Positions 8,246 to 18,385 of a stretch of 47,292 nt of DNA are shown one piece after another. Position 1 is the first letter of the stretch; every line of letters begins with the position of its first letter. The notes beneath the pieces are model-generated. The model was given only the letters and a program-made list of their open reading frames with translations, was not told the DNA's origin and did no database searches. The stretch spans positions 17,999-65,290 of the forward strand of contig DS022288.2 in NCBI GenBank assembly GCA_000153745.1, given 5' to 3'. This DNA is from Rhodobacterales bacterium HTCC2255 (GTDB taxonomy: Bacteria; Pseudomonadota; Alphaproteobacteria; Rhodobacterales; Rhodobacteraceae). Both the position numbers and the translations under genes were made by a program.

Positions 8246-9541
8246 TTAAATATCATCATTTAAATGATAACGCGTAAATGCACCATCTAAACGTTTATTC
8301 AACTGATTCCACACCGTCATCGGTAATCTAATAGTGACTATCCAATTACCTTGTTCGTCGTAATGCTCTGCTGTTATGCAGTGATATTCGTACAATACTC
8401 CCCTCATTTTGCCGTCACTTGGCGGGATATTCAAGGTTTGTACTTGCATCGTTTGTGCTAAACATTCAGTAAGGGCAGTTTGTAATAATTCAACCCCTAA
8501 ACCTTGCTGTGCAGAAATCCATACACGAATAGGCCTGCCATCTTCATCGTAATCAATACGCGGTGTAATCCCTTCCAATCTATCTATTTTGTTACAGATA
8601 ATTAGCTGTGGAATATCGCCTGCATCTATCTCTTCAAGCACGTCATTGACTTGCGTCATGTTCTCACCGTATTGATCATCGGCATAATCGACAACATGCA
8701 GTAATAAATCGGCTTCTTGAGTTTCTTGCAACGTCGCTTTAAACGCAGCCACTAAATCATGTGGTAAATGACGAATAAATCCGACAGTATCTGCTAATAT
8801 GGCAGTGCCTACATCAGCAAGTTCAATTTTTCTTAAGGTCGGGTCGAGCGTTGCAAATAACTGATCCGCTGCGTATACATTTGCGTCAGTAATAGTATTA
8901 AAAAGCGTCGATTTACCAGCATTAGTATAGCCTACGAGTGATAGCGTCGGGATCTCATTGCGTTTTCTAGCTCGGCGTCCCTGTTCACGTTGTTTTTGAA
9001 CTTTTTCCAAACGTTTTAAAATGGTTTTAATCCGCGCTCTTAATAATCGTCTATCCGTTTCAAGCTGAGTTTCCCCAGGACCTCGTAAACCAATACCGCC
9101 TTTTTGGCGTTCCAAATGCGTCCAACCACGGATCAACCGTGTCGATATGTGACGTAATTGTGCTAACTCTACTTGCAGTTTTCCTTCATGAGTTCGGGCG
9201 CGCTGAGCAAAAATATCTAGAATCAATCCTGTACGGTCAAGTACACGGCACTGGCATAACGCTTCTAAATTACGTTCTTGAGAGGGTGAAAGTGCATGAT
9301 TGAAAATCACGACATTCGCTTCGTGAGCTTTGACCATGGCAGAAATTTCTTCTGCTTTACCTGAGCCAACAAAATATTTGGGATGCGGTGCATTACGGGA
9401 TGCAGTGATCACCTCTGCTGAGTCAACGCCTGCAGAAGAGACCAACATCTGTAATTCGTGAATATCTTCTTTGGATGAGTCGTCCGCAAAATCAATGTGA
9501 ACTAGGATCGCCAGTTCACCAGCAGCGTAACGTTCAAACAA
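8246..9541 (-). CDS. hflX: GTPase HflX (ribosome-splitting factor)
   Basis: Translational GTPase that binds the 50S subunit and splits stalled ribosomes after heat or antibiotic stress. The N-terminal HflX domain carries APHPKYFVGSGKAEEI, and the glycine-rich linker GGIGLRGPGETQLETDRR follows. The G domain has G1 GYTNAGKS at 204-211, G3 DTVGF and G4 NKID. The length of 431 residues matches E. coli (426). The family alignment (MFERY, E. coli MFDRY) places the start at a TTG codon, 9539-9541, with only a weak AGAGAA upstream. It follows hfq by 35 bases, as in E. coli. Confidence 0.95.
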   Translation of the reverse strand: MFERYAAGELAILVHIDFADDSSKEDIHELQMLVSSAGVDSAEVITASRNAPHPKYFVGSGKAEEISAMVKAHEANVVIFNHALSPSQERNLEALCQCRVLDRTGLILDIFAQRARTHEGKLQVELAQLRHISTRLIRGWTHLERQKGGIGLRGPGETQLETDRRLLRARIKTILKRLEKVQKQREQGRRARKRNEIPTLSLVGYTNAGKSTLFNTITDANVYAADQLFATLDPTLRKIELADVGTAILADTVGFIRHLPHDLVAAFKATLQETQEADLLLHVVDYADDQYGENMTQVNDVLEEIDAGDIPQLIICNKIDRLEGITPRIDYDEDGRPIRVWISAQQGLGVELLQTALTECLAQTMQVQTLNIPPSDGKMRGVLYEYHCITAEHYDEQGNWIVTIRLPMTVWNQLNKRLDGAFTRYHLNDDI

Positions 9542-9576
9542 GTGAAATTTTCTCTATATGAGTCACTTAGTTTAGA

Positions 9577-9819
9577 CTACTCGCCTTGAACTTCATCGCC
9601 TTGAGTAGGCATTTGAATTGCTTTAGAAGGAACAACGGTCGATATAGCATGCTTATACACCATTTGGCTGACTGTATTTTTTAACAAAATCACAAACTGA
9701 TCGAATGATTCAACTTGGCCTTGTAATTTAATACCATTCACTAAATAGATAGCAACTGGAATACGCTCTTTTCGAAGAGCATTCAAAAATGGGTCTTGCA
9801 GTGATTGCCCTTTAGCCAT
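9577..9819 (-). CDS. hfq: RNA chaperone Hfq
   Basis: Hexameric Sm-like protein that pairs small RNAs with mRNAs. Sm1 occupies about residues 7-50, with Q8, D9, F39 and D40 of the U-binding face. The Sm2 signature YKHAIS is at 55-60. At 80 residues it is shorter than E. coli Hfq (102): the acidic, disordered C-terminal tail is cut to about 15 residues ([11 protein letters not shown]). The core is intact, so RNA binding should be normal, while tail-dependent RNA release may differ. The ATG has AAGGAA upstream. Confidence 0.97.
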   Translation of the reverse strand: MAKGQSLQDPFLNALRKERIPVAIYLVNGIKLQGQVESFDQFVILLKNTVSQMVYKHAISTVVPSKAIQMPTQGDEVQGE

Positions 9820-9911
9820 TTGATTTTCCTTGGATTCTTATAATTTTAATTCTTCATGTAAGCGTTTTGAGAATACACAAATTTTTATGTAGTGTATAGA
9901 TTAATACTCGA

Positions 9912-10853
9912 TTATTTTTTAATCAACTTTAATATCATCTCTACATTATTATTCGCAAAAGTGTCTAACCAAATGACATCATCCCAGCTCCGTAGCCATG
10001 TTACTTGCCTTTTTGCCAGTTGTCTTGTTGCAATCACACCACGCTCAAACATATCAGATCGGCTCATCTGACCTGATAAATATTGCCACATTTGCCGGTA
10101 TCCAACACACCTCATTGACGGTAAATCTTCTAATAAATCTTGCCTAGCCATTAAAGCGCTGACTTCAGCTTCAAAATTTTGCTCGAGCATTTGTTGAAAA
10201 CGCAGCTCAATTCGTTCATGTAAAACACTGCGTTCTTGAGGGGCAATAGCAAATTGAGCGATAGTGTAAGGAATAGGACCGCTCGACTCTGCTTGCAAAG
10301 CCGACATGGGTCGACCACTAATTTGATAAACTTCTAATGCTCGGGTAATCCGCTGAGGGTCATTGGGATGGATTCGTTGCGCGCATAGCGGATCGATTAG
10401 AGCTAACTGAGCATGCATTGCTGCCCAGCCTTTTTCAGTTGCTTGCTCTTCAATATCAGCCCTGATACAAGCATTACTAGCAGGTAAAGTAGATAATCCT
10501 TTGATCAGGGCATTAAAGTACATCATTGTCCCACCCACTAGAACGGGTAAATGTCCTCTACCAATAATTTCAGCAATGAGCCGCTCTGCATCAGCCCGAA
10601 ATTGTGACACTGAATAAGTCATACTAGGATCAATAATATCAATCAAATGATGTGGAACCGCAGCGAGCTCTTCTTTCGTTGGCTTTGCAGTACCAATATC
10701 CATATCTTTATAAATAAGAGCAGAGTCAACACTGATGATCTCACAATTAACCTGCTGCGCTAATTCCAACGCTAAAGAGGTCTTACCCGATGCTGTTGGC
10801 CCCATAATAAAAATGACTTGAGCTGGGTGTTGCTCTGTGGCGACTTGATACAT
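9912..10853 (-). CDS. miaA: tRNA dimethylallyltransferase MiaA
   Basis: Adds a dimethylallyl group to N6 of A37 in tRNAs that read codons beginning with U, the first step of ms2i6A synthesis. The P-loop GPTASGKT is at 18-25, followed by [19 protein letters not shown] (substrate-binding aspartate) and [10 protein letters not shown]. The length of 313 residues is typical. Its ATG overlaps the mutL stop by one base (TAATG), indicating translational coupling. hfq follows on the same strand after a 92-base gap, which could hold an hfq promoter. Confidence 0.96.
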   Translation of the reverse strand: MYQVATEQHPAQVIFIMGPTASGKTSLALELAQQVNCEIISVDSALIYKDMDIGTAKPTKEELAAVPHHLIDIIDPSMTYSVSQFRADAERLIAEIIGRGHLPVLVGGTMMYFNALIKGLSTLPASNACIRADIEEQATEKGWAAMHAQLALIDPLCAQRIHPNDPQRITRALEVYQISGRPMSALQAESSGPIPYTIAQFAIAPQERSVLHERIELRFQQMLEQNFEAEVSALMARQDLLEDLPSMRCVGYRQMWQYLSGQMSRSDMFERGVIATRQLAKRQVTWLRSWDDVIWLDTFANNNVEMILKLIKK

Positions 10854-12655
10854 TAGACCTCAGATTTTGATAACGTAAGTTGGACGGGAAATAAATGCGT
10901 CTTGATAATATTGCTTTGTTGCGCATTGGTCAAAGTAGCAAACCAATGTAATGCCGTTTGTCTATAACTATCATATTGTACCGGTATATGGTGTAACTCC
11001 TGCACTAGAAGGGTATACAAGTCATCTTCAAAGTCAGTTGCTTGTGACAACTTAATGTTCGCTAGAATTTGACCAAACAATCGACTCCAAGGCAATGAAC
11101 GTAAAGTACTTGGTACTTTCTTGAGGATCCATTTTTGCGCATGCTGACCCGCTTGAATGCATTCAATTTCCCATTGTGCACGTTCAAAACTAGCTTCTAG
11201 TGACGTTAGCAATGCTTCGGGTAAAGTCACATTTACACTGACAGGTAATAACAATGGCTGCTGTGTTTCCGCTTGGATCATTTGGTCATGTAGATAGCGG
11301 GCGATGACGGGAATGGATGAGCAAACTTGTAATTGCTTGGCTTGAATCAACAAGTCACATCCTTCTAGCGGAGTACTTAAAATTAACATCTGACCGGCGG
11401 GTAATGCCAGCGATTGCTCACGCTTTACCTGTTCGGCTACGTTACCACCGACACGCCCCATTGTGCCTGTGTGCATAGTGCCATAATTAGATGCAGCAGT
11501 CGCTTGTTCACGGGCAGATAGTCCAGAGGCATTAGCTCGCGGATAAGACACACCTGAATTACTCTGAGCACCTGAACTGTAAGTATTTTGCTGCTGCTCT
11601 AACGGCACAATATAATCATGTTCGACAGTGAGTTCAGCGTAGTCTTGGGTAGAAGCGGTATTATCGGAAAAACCATTATGTAAGGCTTCACTCATCGATT
11701 GGTACAAAAAATCGTGCACGATGCGACTGTTCACAAAGCGCACTTCATGTTTAGCAGGATGTACATTCACATCCACTTCCCCTAACGGTACTTCGATGAA
11801 TACGACATAACCTGGAAAAAATTGGCTATCAATCAACCCTTCATACGCTTGTTTAATGGCATGGTTAATCAGCTTATCACGCATCATACGACCATTAACA
11901 AAGGTATATTGAACATCATTTTGATTACGATGCACCATAGGCTTTGTTAGCCATGCTCGCACTTTAGTTCCTTGGTATTCCCGCTCTACACATACACAAT
12001 CAGTGACAAACCCTTTACCACAAACTGCATCAATCCTTTTTTCGATATTTTGTGCCGGTGTATGACGAATCACTTTACCATTATGTGTCAATTTAATCCC
12101 CACATGTGGTGCTGCTAAGGCAATACGTTTAAGCAATTCATCGATATGAGTGAATTCTGTTTTATGGGTTTTAAGGAATTTACGCCGAGCAGGCGTATTA
12201 TAAAATAAATCCACCACATCTACCGTCGAGCCATCTGGATGTGCAGCTGGATTTATAATGACATCCATATCGCGTCCTTCACAGTGGACTTGCCAAGCTT
12301 CTGATTGAGAAGCTGGTTTTGAAGTCAAAGTAAGCCGAGAGACAGAACTAATACTTGCTAATGCTTCACCGCGAAAGCCTAAGCTCGCAATATTGGTTAA
12401 ATCATCAATAGTGTGAATCTTACTAGTAGCATGGCGCGATAATGCTAATGCTAATTCGTCTTTAACTATCCCACACCCGTTATCCACGATAGTAATTCGC
12501 TTATGACCACCCTGTTCAATCAAGATATCTATTTTCGTCGCGCCAGCATCAATACTATTTTCTACGAGTTCCTTCACAATAGAAGCGGGACGTTCAACAA
12601 CTTCGCCAGCCGCAATTTGGTTAGCAAGTTGTGCGGATAAAATTTGAATACTCAA
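10853..12655 (-). CDS. mutL: DNA mismatch repair protein MutL
   Basis: GHKL ATPase that links MutS recognition of a mismatch to strand incision and unwinding. Catalytic E29 lies in [12 protein letters not shown], the ATP-binding DNG is at 58-60, and GFRGEALAS is at about 93-101. The transducer domain contains [11 protein letters not shown]. The middle (about 340-415) is a low-complexity linker, and the last ~180 residues are the dimerisation domain. I see no DQHA(X)2E(X)4E endonuclease motif, so incision should depend on a MutH-type nuclease as in E. coli. The family start MSIQIL falls on a TTG codon with AAGG upstream. It starts 5 bases after the amiB stop. Confidence 0.95.
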   Translation of the reverse strand: MSIQILSAQLANQIAAGEVVERPASIVKELVENSIDAGATKIDILIEQGGHKRITIVDNGCGIVKDELALALSRHATSKIHTIDDLTNIASLGFRGEALASISSVSRLTLTSKPASQSEAWQVHCEGRDMDVIINPAAHPDGSTVDVVDLFYNTPARRKFLKTHKTEFTHIDELLKRIALAAPHVGIKLTHNGKVIRHTPAQNIEKRIDAVCGKGFVTDCVCVEREYQGTKVRAWLTKPMVHRNQNDVQYTFVNGRMMRDKLINHAIKQAYEGLIDSQFFPGYVVFIEVPLGEVDVNVHPAKHEVRFVNSRIVHDFLYQSMSEALHNGFSDNTASTQDYAELTVEHDYIVPLEQQQNTYSSGAQSNSGVSYPRANASGLSAREQATAASNYGTMHTGTMGRVGGNVAEQVKREQSLALPAGQMLILSTPLEGCDLLIQAKQLQVCSSIPVIARYLHDQMIQAETQQPLLLPVSVNVTLPEALLTSLEASFERAQWEIECIQAGQHAQKWILKKVPSTLRSLPWSRLFGQILANIKLSQATDFEDDLYTLLVQELHHIPVQYDSYRQTALHWFATLTNAQQSNIIKTHLFPVQLTLSKSEV

Positions 12656-12660
12656 ATGGA

Positions 12661-14016
12661 TTAACCTTTTGGGATAAGTAGCGTTTGATTCGGTTTAAGG
12701 GAATCGCGCTTAAGGTTATTAGCTTGTTTGATTTGGGCGATGCTAATGTCATAACGTTTAGCAATTTTATATAGAGACTCACCCGCTTTAACCACATGTT
12801 TGATATCGCCAGTTTTATTTAAACGAGCCCACAGCGAACCATCAGGTGGATAAACTTTAAAGTATTTACTGACTGCGGTAAAAATTGAATCAGCAAGGCG
12901 CTGACGATACTTAGACCAATTGAGATTTTTCTCTTCAGTCGGATTAGAAATAAAACCCACTTCAACCAAAATCGACGGGATGTCTTGCGCAGTTAATACT
13001 GCTAAAGAAGCGTATTGACGTTCTTTTTTATGCATTTTGGTGACTTTTTTCAACTCTGAGATGATGTAATCACTGGCATCATAACTACTTTTTCGTGTCG
13101 CATCTTTTGTCATATCCAAAATTGTGCGCACAAAACTCGCATTGTCATCTTCACTTTCTGCAATCACGGTATTGGCTCCCGCTAACAGTTCTGACTGGCG
13201 CGACTTATTCTCTAACAACCTGGCAAATTCGGTTTGAGCACGGCCATTATTAATCGTCCAGACCGATGCGCCTCTAGGTTGTGGAGTATGGAACGCATCT
13301 GCGTGAATTGAAATGAGTAAATCTGCTTTCTTTTTTCGAGCAATTAAAGGTCGCTTTGATGGAGAAATATAATAATCAGCATCACGTGTTAATACGGCTC
13401 TTAGGCCTGGCTCAGCATTGAACCGCTTTTGCAGTTTTTTTGCAATCGCCAGTGTAATGTTCTTTTCATAGGTACCTTGAGGCCCGATTGAGCCAGGATC
13501 ACGACCGCCATGCCCAGCATCAATCGCGATAATGATATCGTCATCACGTTCAGTTTGACCGCTGGTGATCATCGCTGAAATAGGCTGAGGGTCATCAAAT
13601 TTAACTTGAATATAAGATCCATCAGGGCGAGATAAATGTGTGATTTCATAATCAACAAGTTTCGCCACCTCTAACACAAATCGACTATCTTGCTTCGTTT
13701 TTGGCGTTGAGTTTCGGATCCGTTTGATCAGCTCGCCACTCCCTTTAGCACGATAGTTCAATGTGCCCGTAGCACCTTTAATATCAAGCACCACGCGATT
13801 CGGGTTTTTTAACGTAAAGTGACTATATTTTGATTTTTTGGATAATTTGAACAGTACCTGAGACCCTGAAGCGGAACTCTCCACTTTGACGTCTTTCACG
13901 TCAGCCACAGCACTAAAAGAAAACAAACTTATTGATAAAAGTATGACACAGAACCAAAGATTCAATCTATTAAGCACTTGGTCATCTCCGAATCGGTAAG
14001 GCTTGCTGCATTGCAT
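12661..14016 (-). CDS. amiB: N-acetylmuramoyl-L-alanine amidase AmiB with LysM domain
   Basis: Exported zinc amidase that cleaves the stem peptide from N-acetylmuramic acid at the division septum, normally activated by an EnvC-type protein. An unusually late signal sequence is at about 18-39 ([19 protein letters not shown]), followed by an AMIN targeting domain (about 40-140) and an Amidase_3 domain. Zinc ligands are likely H169 ([10 protein letters not shown]), E184 and H238 (SIHADAF); the catalytic glutamate is in [10 protein letters not shown]. One C-terminal LysM repeat ([16 protein letters not shown]) binds peptidoglycan. The true start could lie downstream of the annotated ATG, because about 17 residues precede the signal core. 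Confidence 0.93.
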   Translation of the reverse strand: MQCSKPYRFGDDQVLNRLNLWFCVILLSISLFSFSAVADVKDVKVESSASGSQVLFKLSKKSKYSHFTLKNPNRVVLDIKGATGTLNYRAKGSGELIKRIRNSTPKTKQDSRFVLEVAKLVDYEITHLSRPDGSYIQVKFDDPQPISAMITSGQTERDDDIIIAIDAGHGGRDPGSIGPQGTYEKNITLAIAKKLQKRFNAEPGLRAVLTRDADYYISPSKRPLIARKKKADLLISIHADAFHTPQPRGASVWTINNGRAQTEFARLLENKSRQSELLAGANTVIAESEDDNASFVRTILDMTKDATRKSSYDASDYIISELKKVTKMHKKERQYASLAVLTAQDIPSILVEVGFISNPTEEKNLNWSKYRQRLADSIFTAVSKYFKVYPPDGSLWARLNKTGDIKHVVKAGESLYKIAKRYDISIAQIKQANNLKRDSLKPNQTLLIPKG

Positions 14017-14019
14017 GAG

Positions 14020-14502
14020 TTAGGGCACCATTTTTATGATGTGTTGGCCAACATCGCTGTTAGCTGTCCACTCCATGACACGCATATCTTGATGGTCAGG
14101 ACTCAACGTGAGATCGATCTGAATATCCGCAGGAGGCAAACACCCTTCACCTTTATTTGGCCACTCTATTAAGCAAAGTGAATTGTGCTCAAAATAATCA
14201 CGGATCCCCATAAATTCTAATTCTTGCGGATCGCCTAGTCGGTATAAATCAAAATGAAACACATCTCGACCATCGATAACATAAGGCTCTACCAAGGTGT
14301 ATGTTGGACTTTTTACTGATCCCACATGCCCTAATGACTGCAATAAGTACCGACTAAACGTCGTCTTGCCCGCGCCCAAATCACCGTTCAAATAAATACA
14401 AACATTTTGTGCGTTAACATCTTGATTAGATAACGCAGCGGCTAATAACTGAGCAATCGCTGCGGTTTGCGCTTCATTATCTAATGTGAATTCTCTATGC
14501 AT
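14020..14502 (-). CDS. tsaE: tRNA threonylcarbamoyladenosine biosynthesis ATPase TsaE
   Basis: ATPase of the TsaB-TsaD-TsaE complex that makes t6A37 in ANN-decoding tRNAs. The Walker A motif NGDLGAGKTTFSR begins at residue 39. Also present are SPTYTLVEPY and the HFDLYRL motif, with the late LIEWPNKG segment. The 160 residues agree with the family (E. coli 153). It sits 21 bases after nnr and 3 bases before amiB, all on the minus strand, which is the usual nnr-tsaE-amiB order. Confidence 0.95.
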   Translation of the reverse strand: MHREFTLDNEAQTAAIAQLLAAALSNQDVNAQNVCIYLNGDLGAGKTTFSRYLLQSLGHVGSVKSPTYTLVEPYVIDGRDVFHFDLYRLGDPQELEFMGIRDYFEHNSLCLIEWPNKGEGCLPPADIQIDLTLSPDHQDMRVMEWTANSDVGQHIIKMVP

Positions 14503-14523
14503 TAAAAGCCGTTGATATCATGA

Positions 14524-16029
14524 TTATTGATTAATTAAACGCCGCAGTTGGTCAAATAAGTCACTGGCCAACATACCACGCTCACCATATTCAGAAGCAA
14601 TCATATCAGCCGCACGTCCATGTATACAAACTGAGTACTTTGCTGCATCCGTTTTGTTCATTCTTTGTGCAAACATCGCCCCAACAATACCACTTAATAC
14701 ATCTCCCATTCCAGCAGTCGCCATACCAGGGTTGCCATGTTCACACACCCAAGTTTGAGCTGCGTCATCAATAATAGTTCCCGGACCTTTTAAAATCACC
14801 GTCGCATTATATTTTTGAGCAAGTAAACGAGCGGATACAAAACGATTAGATTCTACTTCATCAATCGACGACCCTAGTAAACGCGCGGCTTCACCGCTAT
14901 GAGGGGTGATCACGCACTGGTCCGTGGTAAATGCGACTGCATGTTTGGGGAGTAAATTCAGTGCATCAGCGTCAATGACAATAGGAATATCTGCTTTTGC
15001 ACAATGGCTAATCACTTGTTCAAACGTCTCAATCGCCCAATCATCTTGCCCTAAGCCAGGTCCAATGACTACGCAATTAGCCCACTCTAACGCTTCTGCT
15101 AAACCATCACAAATGACCATCAATTCGGGGCGTCCAGCACAAATCTGTACTCTTGATTGTGTATGAGCATATACTTTCACTAATCCGGTACCTGCCCGTA
15201 ACGCTGATTCTCCGGCTAAACGAATTGCACCAGACATTCCTGCATTACCACCTACACATAATAAGCGCCCAAAACGGCCTTTATGAGAATTAACTTGACG
15301 TGGGGCCAAGCCGGTAAAACGATCCAAGTTAAGCAGCTGTGTATTTGTCGGACATAACTCACTGAATGCCAGACCTATCTCAAGATCTTCAAAAACTAAT
15401 TTACCGGTGGCTTGTTTGCCCGTCGCAGTGACGAGCCCTTGTTTTATCCCAACAAAGGTCACCGTCATATCAGCTTGAATACAACGCCCTAAGCTCACGC
15501 CCGTATCAGCATTGATACCTGAAGGCACATCGACACTTAAAACAGGCAGCTCACTGTCGTTAACTGCGTCTATGATCATCGCAAATTCAGTTCGTAGTGC
15601 ACCCTTGATACCAGTCCCTAACAACGCATCAATGACAATATCATTGCGTTTTAGTTGATTCGGTGCAAATGTTTCAATCTCCCCACCGGCCGCAATAAAC
15701 GCCGCTTGTGCTTGCTTTGCATCTCCGCATAATTCTCGCTGTACATCTACCGCACATAGGGTTACATGCTTTCCGGCTTGCAGCGCAAGTAAACCACAGA
15801 TATAACCATCACCCGCATTATTCCCATTCCCGACTAAAACTAAAAAATGCTCAGCATTGGGAACTAATTGCAATGCGTTAGCATAGAGTGCCTTACCTGC
15901 CCTTTGCATTAATCCATATAATGAACAAAAGCTTTGTTGGGCAGCTTGCTCTTCATGATGGCGAACTTGATCCGCGCGAAATAATTTTTGTGATAAACTA
16001 GGTAAGGTTTTTTCAACTTCAATGTGCAT
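14524..16029 (-). CDS. nnr: Bifunctional NAD(P)H-hydrate epimerase / ADP-dependent NAD(P)HX dehydratase
   Basis: Repairs hydrated NADH and NADPH. The N-terminal YjeF_N domain epimerises the S and R hydrates, with GNGNNAGDGYICGLLA and DALLGTGIKG. The C-terminal ribokinase-like domain dehydrates them using ADP, with the ATP/ADP-site motif NPGMATAGMGDVLSGIVGAM. I use the ATG at 16029 (501 residues), which has GGGA at a usable distance. A TTG at 16053 would extend the protein and overlap queG. Either way the gap to the divergent queG is tiny, so each promoter must lie within the other gene. Confidence 0.94.
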   Translation of the reverse strand: MHIEVEKTLPSLSQKLFRADQVRHHEEQAAQQSFCSLYGLMQRAGKALYANALQLVPNAEHFLVLVGNGNNAGDGYICGLLALQAGKHVTLCAVDVQRELCGDAKQAQAAFIAAGGEIETFAPNQLKRNDIVIDALLGTGIKGALRTEFAMIIDAVNDSELPVLSVDVPSGINADTGVSLGRCIQADMTVTFVGIKQGLVTATGKQATGKLVFEDLEIGLAFSELCPTNTQLLNLDRFTGLAPRQVNSHKGRFGRLLCVGGNAGMSGAIRLAGESALRAGTGLVKVYAHTQSRVQICAGRPELMVICDGLAEALEWANCVVIGPGLGQDDWAIETFEQVISHCAKADIPIVIDADALNLLPKHAVAFTTDQCVITPHSGEAARLLGSSIDEVESNRFVSARLLAQKYNATVILKGPGTIIDDAAQTWVCEHGNPGMATAGMGDVLSGIVGAMFAQRMNKTDAAKYSVCIHGRAADMIASEYGERGMLASDLFDQLRRLINQ

Positions 16030-16034
16030 GCCCG

Positions 16035-17225
16035 ATGTCCCAAATTGATTCAATTGATTTAGATGTACTCGCTCAAAATATCAAGGATTGGGCCAAAGCG
16101 CTAGGCTTTCAACACGTCGGAATTTGTGATGTTGATCTGAGTCAACATACCGAACATCTTCAACAATGGCTCGATAATCATTACTATGGCCAAATGGATT
16201 ATTTCCCTGAAAGGGGCATGCTACGCAGTGATCCCGCTAAATTAGTGCCTGGTACTATTCGAATAATTAGTGTGTCCATGGACTACTTACCCCCCGATGC
16301 TTCTTTTGCCAAGCACCTTTCTGATCCGACTAAAGGCTATGTCAGTCGCTACGCACTAGGTCGTGATTATCATAAATTGGTTCGCAAACGATTAAAGCAA
16401 TTAGGTCAAAAAATTACCGCGTTTTGTGCGGAGACGCAATTTCGTCCTTTCGTAGATTCAGCACCCATTTTAGAACATGCTGTCGCTGAAAAAGCCGGAA
16501 TTGGCTTTACTGGTAAGCACTCACTAACCATAAATCCCTCTACAGGGTCGTGGTCGTTTTTGGGTGAACTGCTGATCAATCTCCCATTACCTATAGATAC
16601 ACCGATTACGGATAATTGTGGGTCGTGTACAGCATGTATCAGTATCTGCCCGACCAATGCCATTGTGAATGACTATATCGTGGATGCTCGCAAATGCATT
16701 TCATATTTAACTATCGAACATCATGGCGCTATTCCAGTGCAATATCGCCAGGCCATGGGTAATCGTATTTACGGCTGTGATGATTGTCAGCTAGTATGTC
16801 CATATAACCGAGAAGCCCCATTAACCCAAGAAACCGATTTTTTCGCTCGTGAACCGCTGCATGGCAACTCATTAGCAACCTTGTTTAGTTGGACAGAAGC
16901 TGAATTTCTCTCACATACCGAAGGGTCAGCGATTCGTCGTATCGGTTATGCAAAATGGCAGCGCAATCTGACAGTAGCAATCGGTAATGCGCCTTTGGAT
17001 GAAACGTTACAACAGCTTTTAATAAATAAAAGTCAGTACTTACACACTGCAAGCTCATCTGATTATATTGCTTATGGATTTAGCGTTTCGCCTACACCCG
17101 AACAGCGTGCCATGTTAGAAGAGCACCTTGAATGGGCACTTGCAAATCATGGTCAGCATGAGAGCTCAAGGCAACAAGCACGCTTAGTGCGATCGATACA
17201 AAAAGGGCTAGTGCGCGATGCCTAG
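16035..17225 (+). CDS. queG: Epoxyqueuosine reductase QueG
   Basis: Reduces epoxyqueuosine to queuosine in the wobble position of GUN-anticodon tRNAs, using cobalamin and two [4Fe-4S] clusters. Cluster cysteines are C195, C198, C201 and C205 (CGSCTACISICP), with C221, C248, C251 and C255 (CDDCQLVCPYN). The likely proton donor is D141 in FVDSAPILEHAVAEKAGIG. The length is 396 residues against 379 in E. coli, the extra being at the C terminus. The ATG aligns with the family but has no obvious Shine-Dalgarno sequence. Divergent from nnr with a 5-base gap. Confidence 0.95.
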   Translation: MSQIDSIDLDVLAQNIKDWAKALGFQHVGICDVDLSQHTEHLQQWLDNHYYGQMDYFPERGMLRSDPAKLVPGTIRIISVSMDYLPPDASFAKHLSDPTKGYVSRYALGRDYHKLVRKRLKQLGQKITAFCAETQFRPFVDSAPILEHAVAEKAGIGFTGKHSLTINPSTGSWSFLGELLINLPLPIDTPITDNCGSCTACISICPTNAIVNDYIVDARKCISYLTIEHHGAIPVQYRQAMGNRIYGCDDCQLVCPYNREAPLTQETDFFAREPLHGNSLATLFSWTEAEFLSHTEGSAIRRIGYAKWQRNLTVAIGNAPLDETLQQLLINKSQYLHTASSSDYIAYGFSVSPTPEQRAMLEEHLEWALANHGQHESSRQQARLVRSIQKGLVRDA

Positions 17226-17227
17226 CC
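17199..17227 (-). terminator. Intrinsic terminator of hemE, inside the 3' end of queG
   Basis: GGGCTAG (17204-17210) pairs with CTAGCCC (17221-17227) across a 10-base loop. Read on the minus strand the stem is followed by TTTTTG, a good intrinsic terminator about 30 bases past the hemE stop. It lies over the last codons and the stop of the convergent queG gene. Confidence 0.75.
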
Positions 17228-17255
17228 CTCAACTCTTGGATTACTCAATTAATCT

Positions 17256-18323
17256 CTATTTATGATATTGCGCTGAATATTTATGGACTGCTTCGACAAA
17301 TACGCCTGCATTTTCAGGTGGTACGTCTAAATGAATACCATGACCTAAATTAAATACGTGACCTGAACCTTCACCAAAACCGGCTAAAATACTTTGCACT
17401 TCTTCTTCAATGCGGGGTGCTGGTGCATACAGCATTGAAGGATCCATATTGCCTTGTAGAGCAACGCGATCGCCTACACGCGCTTTGGCATCTGCAATAT
17501 CGATGGTCCAATCCAAGCCCACTGCATCACAACCAGTATCTGCAATTGCTTCTAACCACATTCCACCATTTTTAGTGAATAAGGTCACTGGCACTTTACG
17601 CCCTTCGTTTTCACGAATAAGACCATCAACAATTTTATGCATGTACTGAAGTGAAAATAATTGATAATCACGTGGCGATAATACACCGCCCCAAGTATCA
17701 AAAATCATGACCGATTGGGCACCCGCTTTAATTTGCGCATTCAAATACGTAATCACAGAATCAGCTACTTTATCGAGTAATAAGTGTAAAGTCTGCGGTT
17801 CCGCGAATGCCATTTTTTTAATTTTGGTAAACGCTTTACTCGAACCACCTTCCACCATATAGGTCGCTAATGTCCATGGGCTGCCTGAAAAACCAATTAG
17901 CGGTACTGCACCATCTAAGCCTTTACGAATAGTTCGTACTGCATTCATGACGTATTGTAATTCCCCTTCAGGATCAGGGTTAGGTAACTGTTTCACATCT
18001 TGTGCACAGGTGATCGGACGTTCAAAACGTGGACCTTCACCCGTTTCAAAATACAATCCTAACCCCATCGCATCGGGGATCGTTAAGATATCAGAAAATA
18101 AGATAGCCGCATCTAAATCAAAACGACGTAGCGGTTGCAGGGTGACTTCACAGGCTAATTCTGCATTCTTACACAATGACATAAAGTCACCGGCTTCAGC
18201 ACGTGTGGCTTTGTATTCTGGTAAGTAACGGCCAGCTTGACGCATCATCCAGACAGGGGTGACATCAACTGATTCTTTGGCTAACGCGCGTAAATAGCGG
18301 TCGTTTTTTAATGGGCTTGTCAT
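17256..18323 (-). CDS. hemE: Uroporphyrinogen decarboxylase
   Basis: Decarboxylates the four acetate side chains of uroporphyrinogen III to give coproporphyrinogen III in tetrapyrrole synthesis. The family signature [16 protein letters not shown] is near residues 23-38 and includes the substrate-binding arginines R28 and R32. Also present are the second signature [17 protein letters not shown] and the C-terminal [16 protein letters not shown]. The length of 355 residues is standard. It follows nudC on the minus strand, the same neighbour order as in E. coli (nudC-hemE). Confidence 0.97.
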   Translation of the reverse strand: MTSPLKNDRYLRALAKESVDVTPVWMMRQAGRYLPEYKATRAEAGDFMSLCKNAELACEVTLQPLRRFDLDAAILFSDILTIPDAMGLGLYFETGEGPRFERPITCAQDVKQLPNPDPEGELQYVMNAVRTIRKGLDGAVPLIGFSGSPWTLATYMVEGGSSKAFTKIKKMAFAEPQTLHLLLDKVADSVITYLNAQIKAGAQSVMIFDTWGGVLSPRDYQLFSLQYMHKIVDGLIRENEGRKVPVTLFTKNGGMWLEAIADTGCDAVGLDWTIDIADAKARVGDRVALQGNMDPSMLYAPAPRIEEEVQSILAGFGEGSGHVFNLGHGIHLDVPPENAGVFVEAVHKYSAQYHK

Positions 18324-18385
18324 GTGTTATTTCATTTCCTGTTCATTTAACGCGCGCAGTTTACCAAAATCTCCGTTATTGAGCA

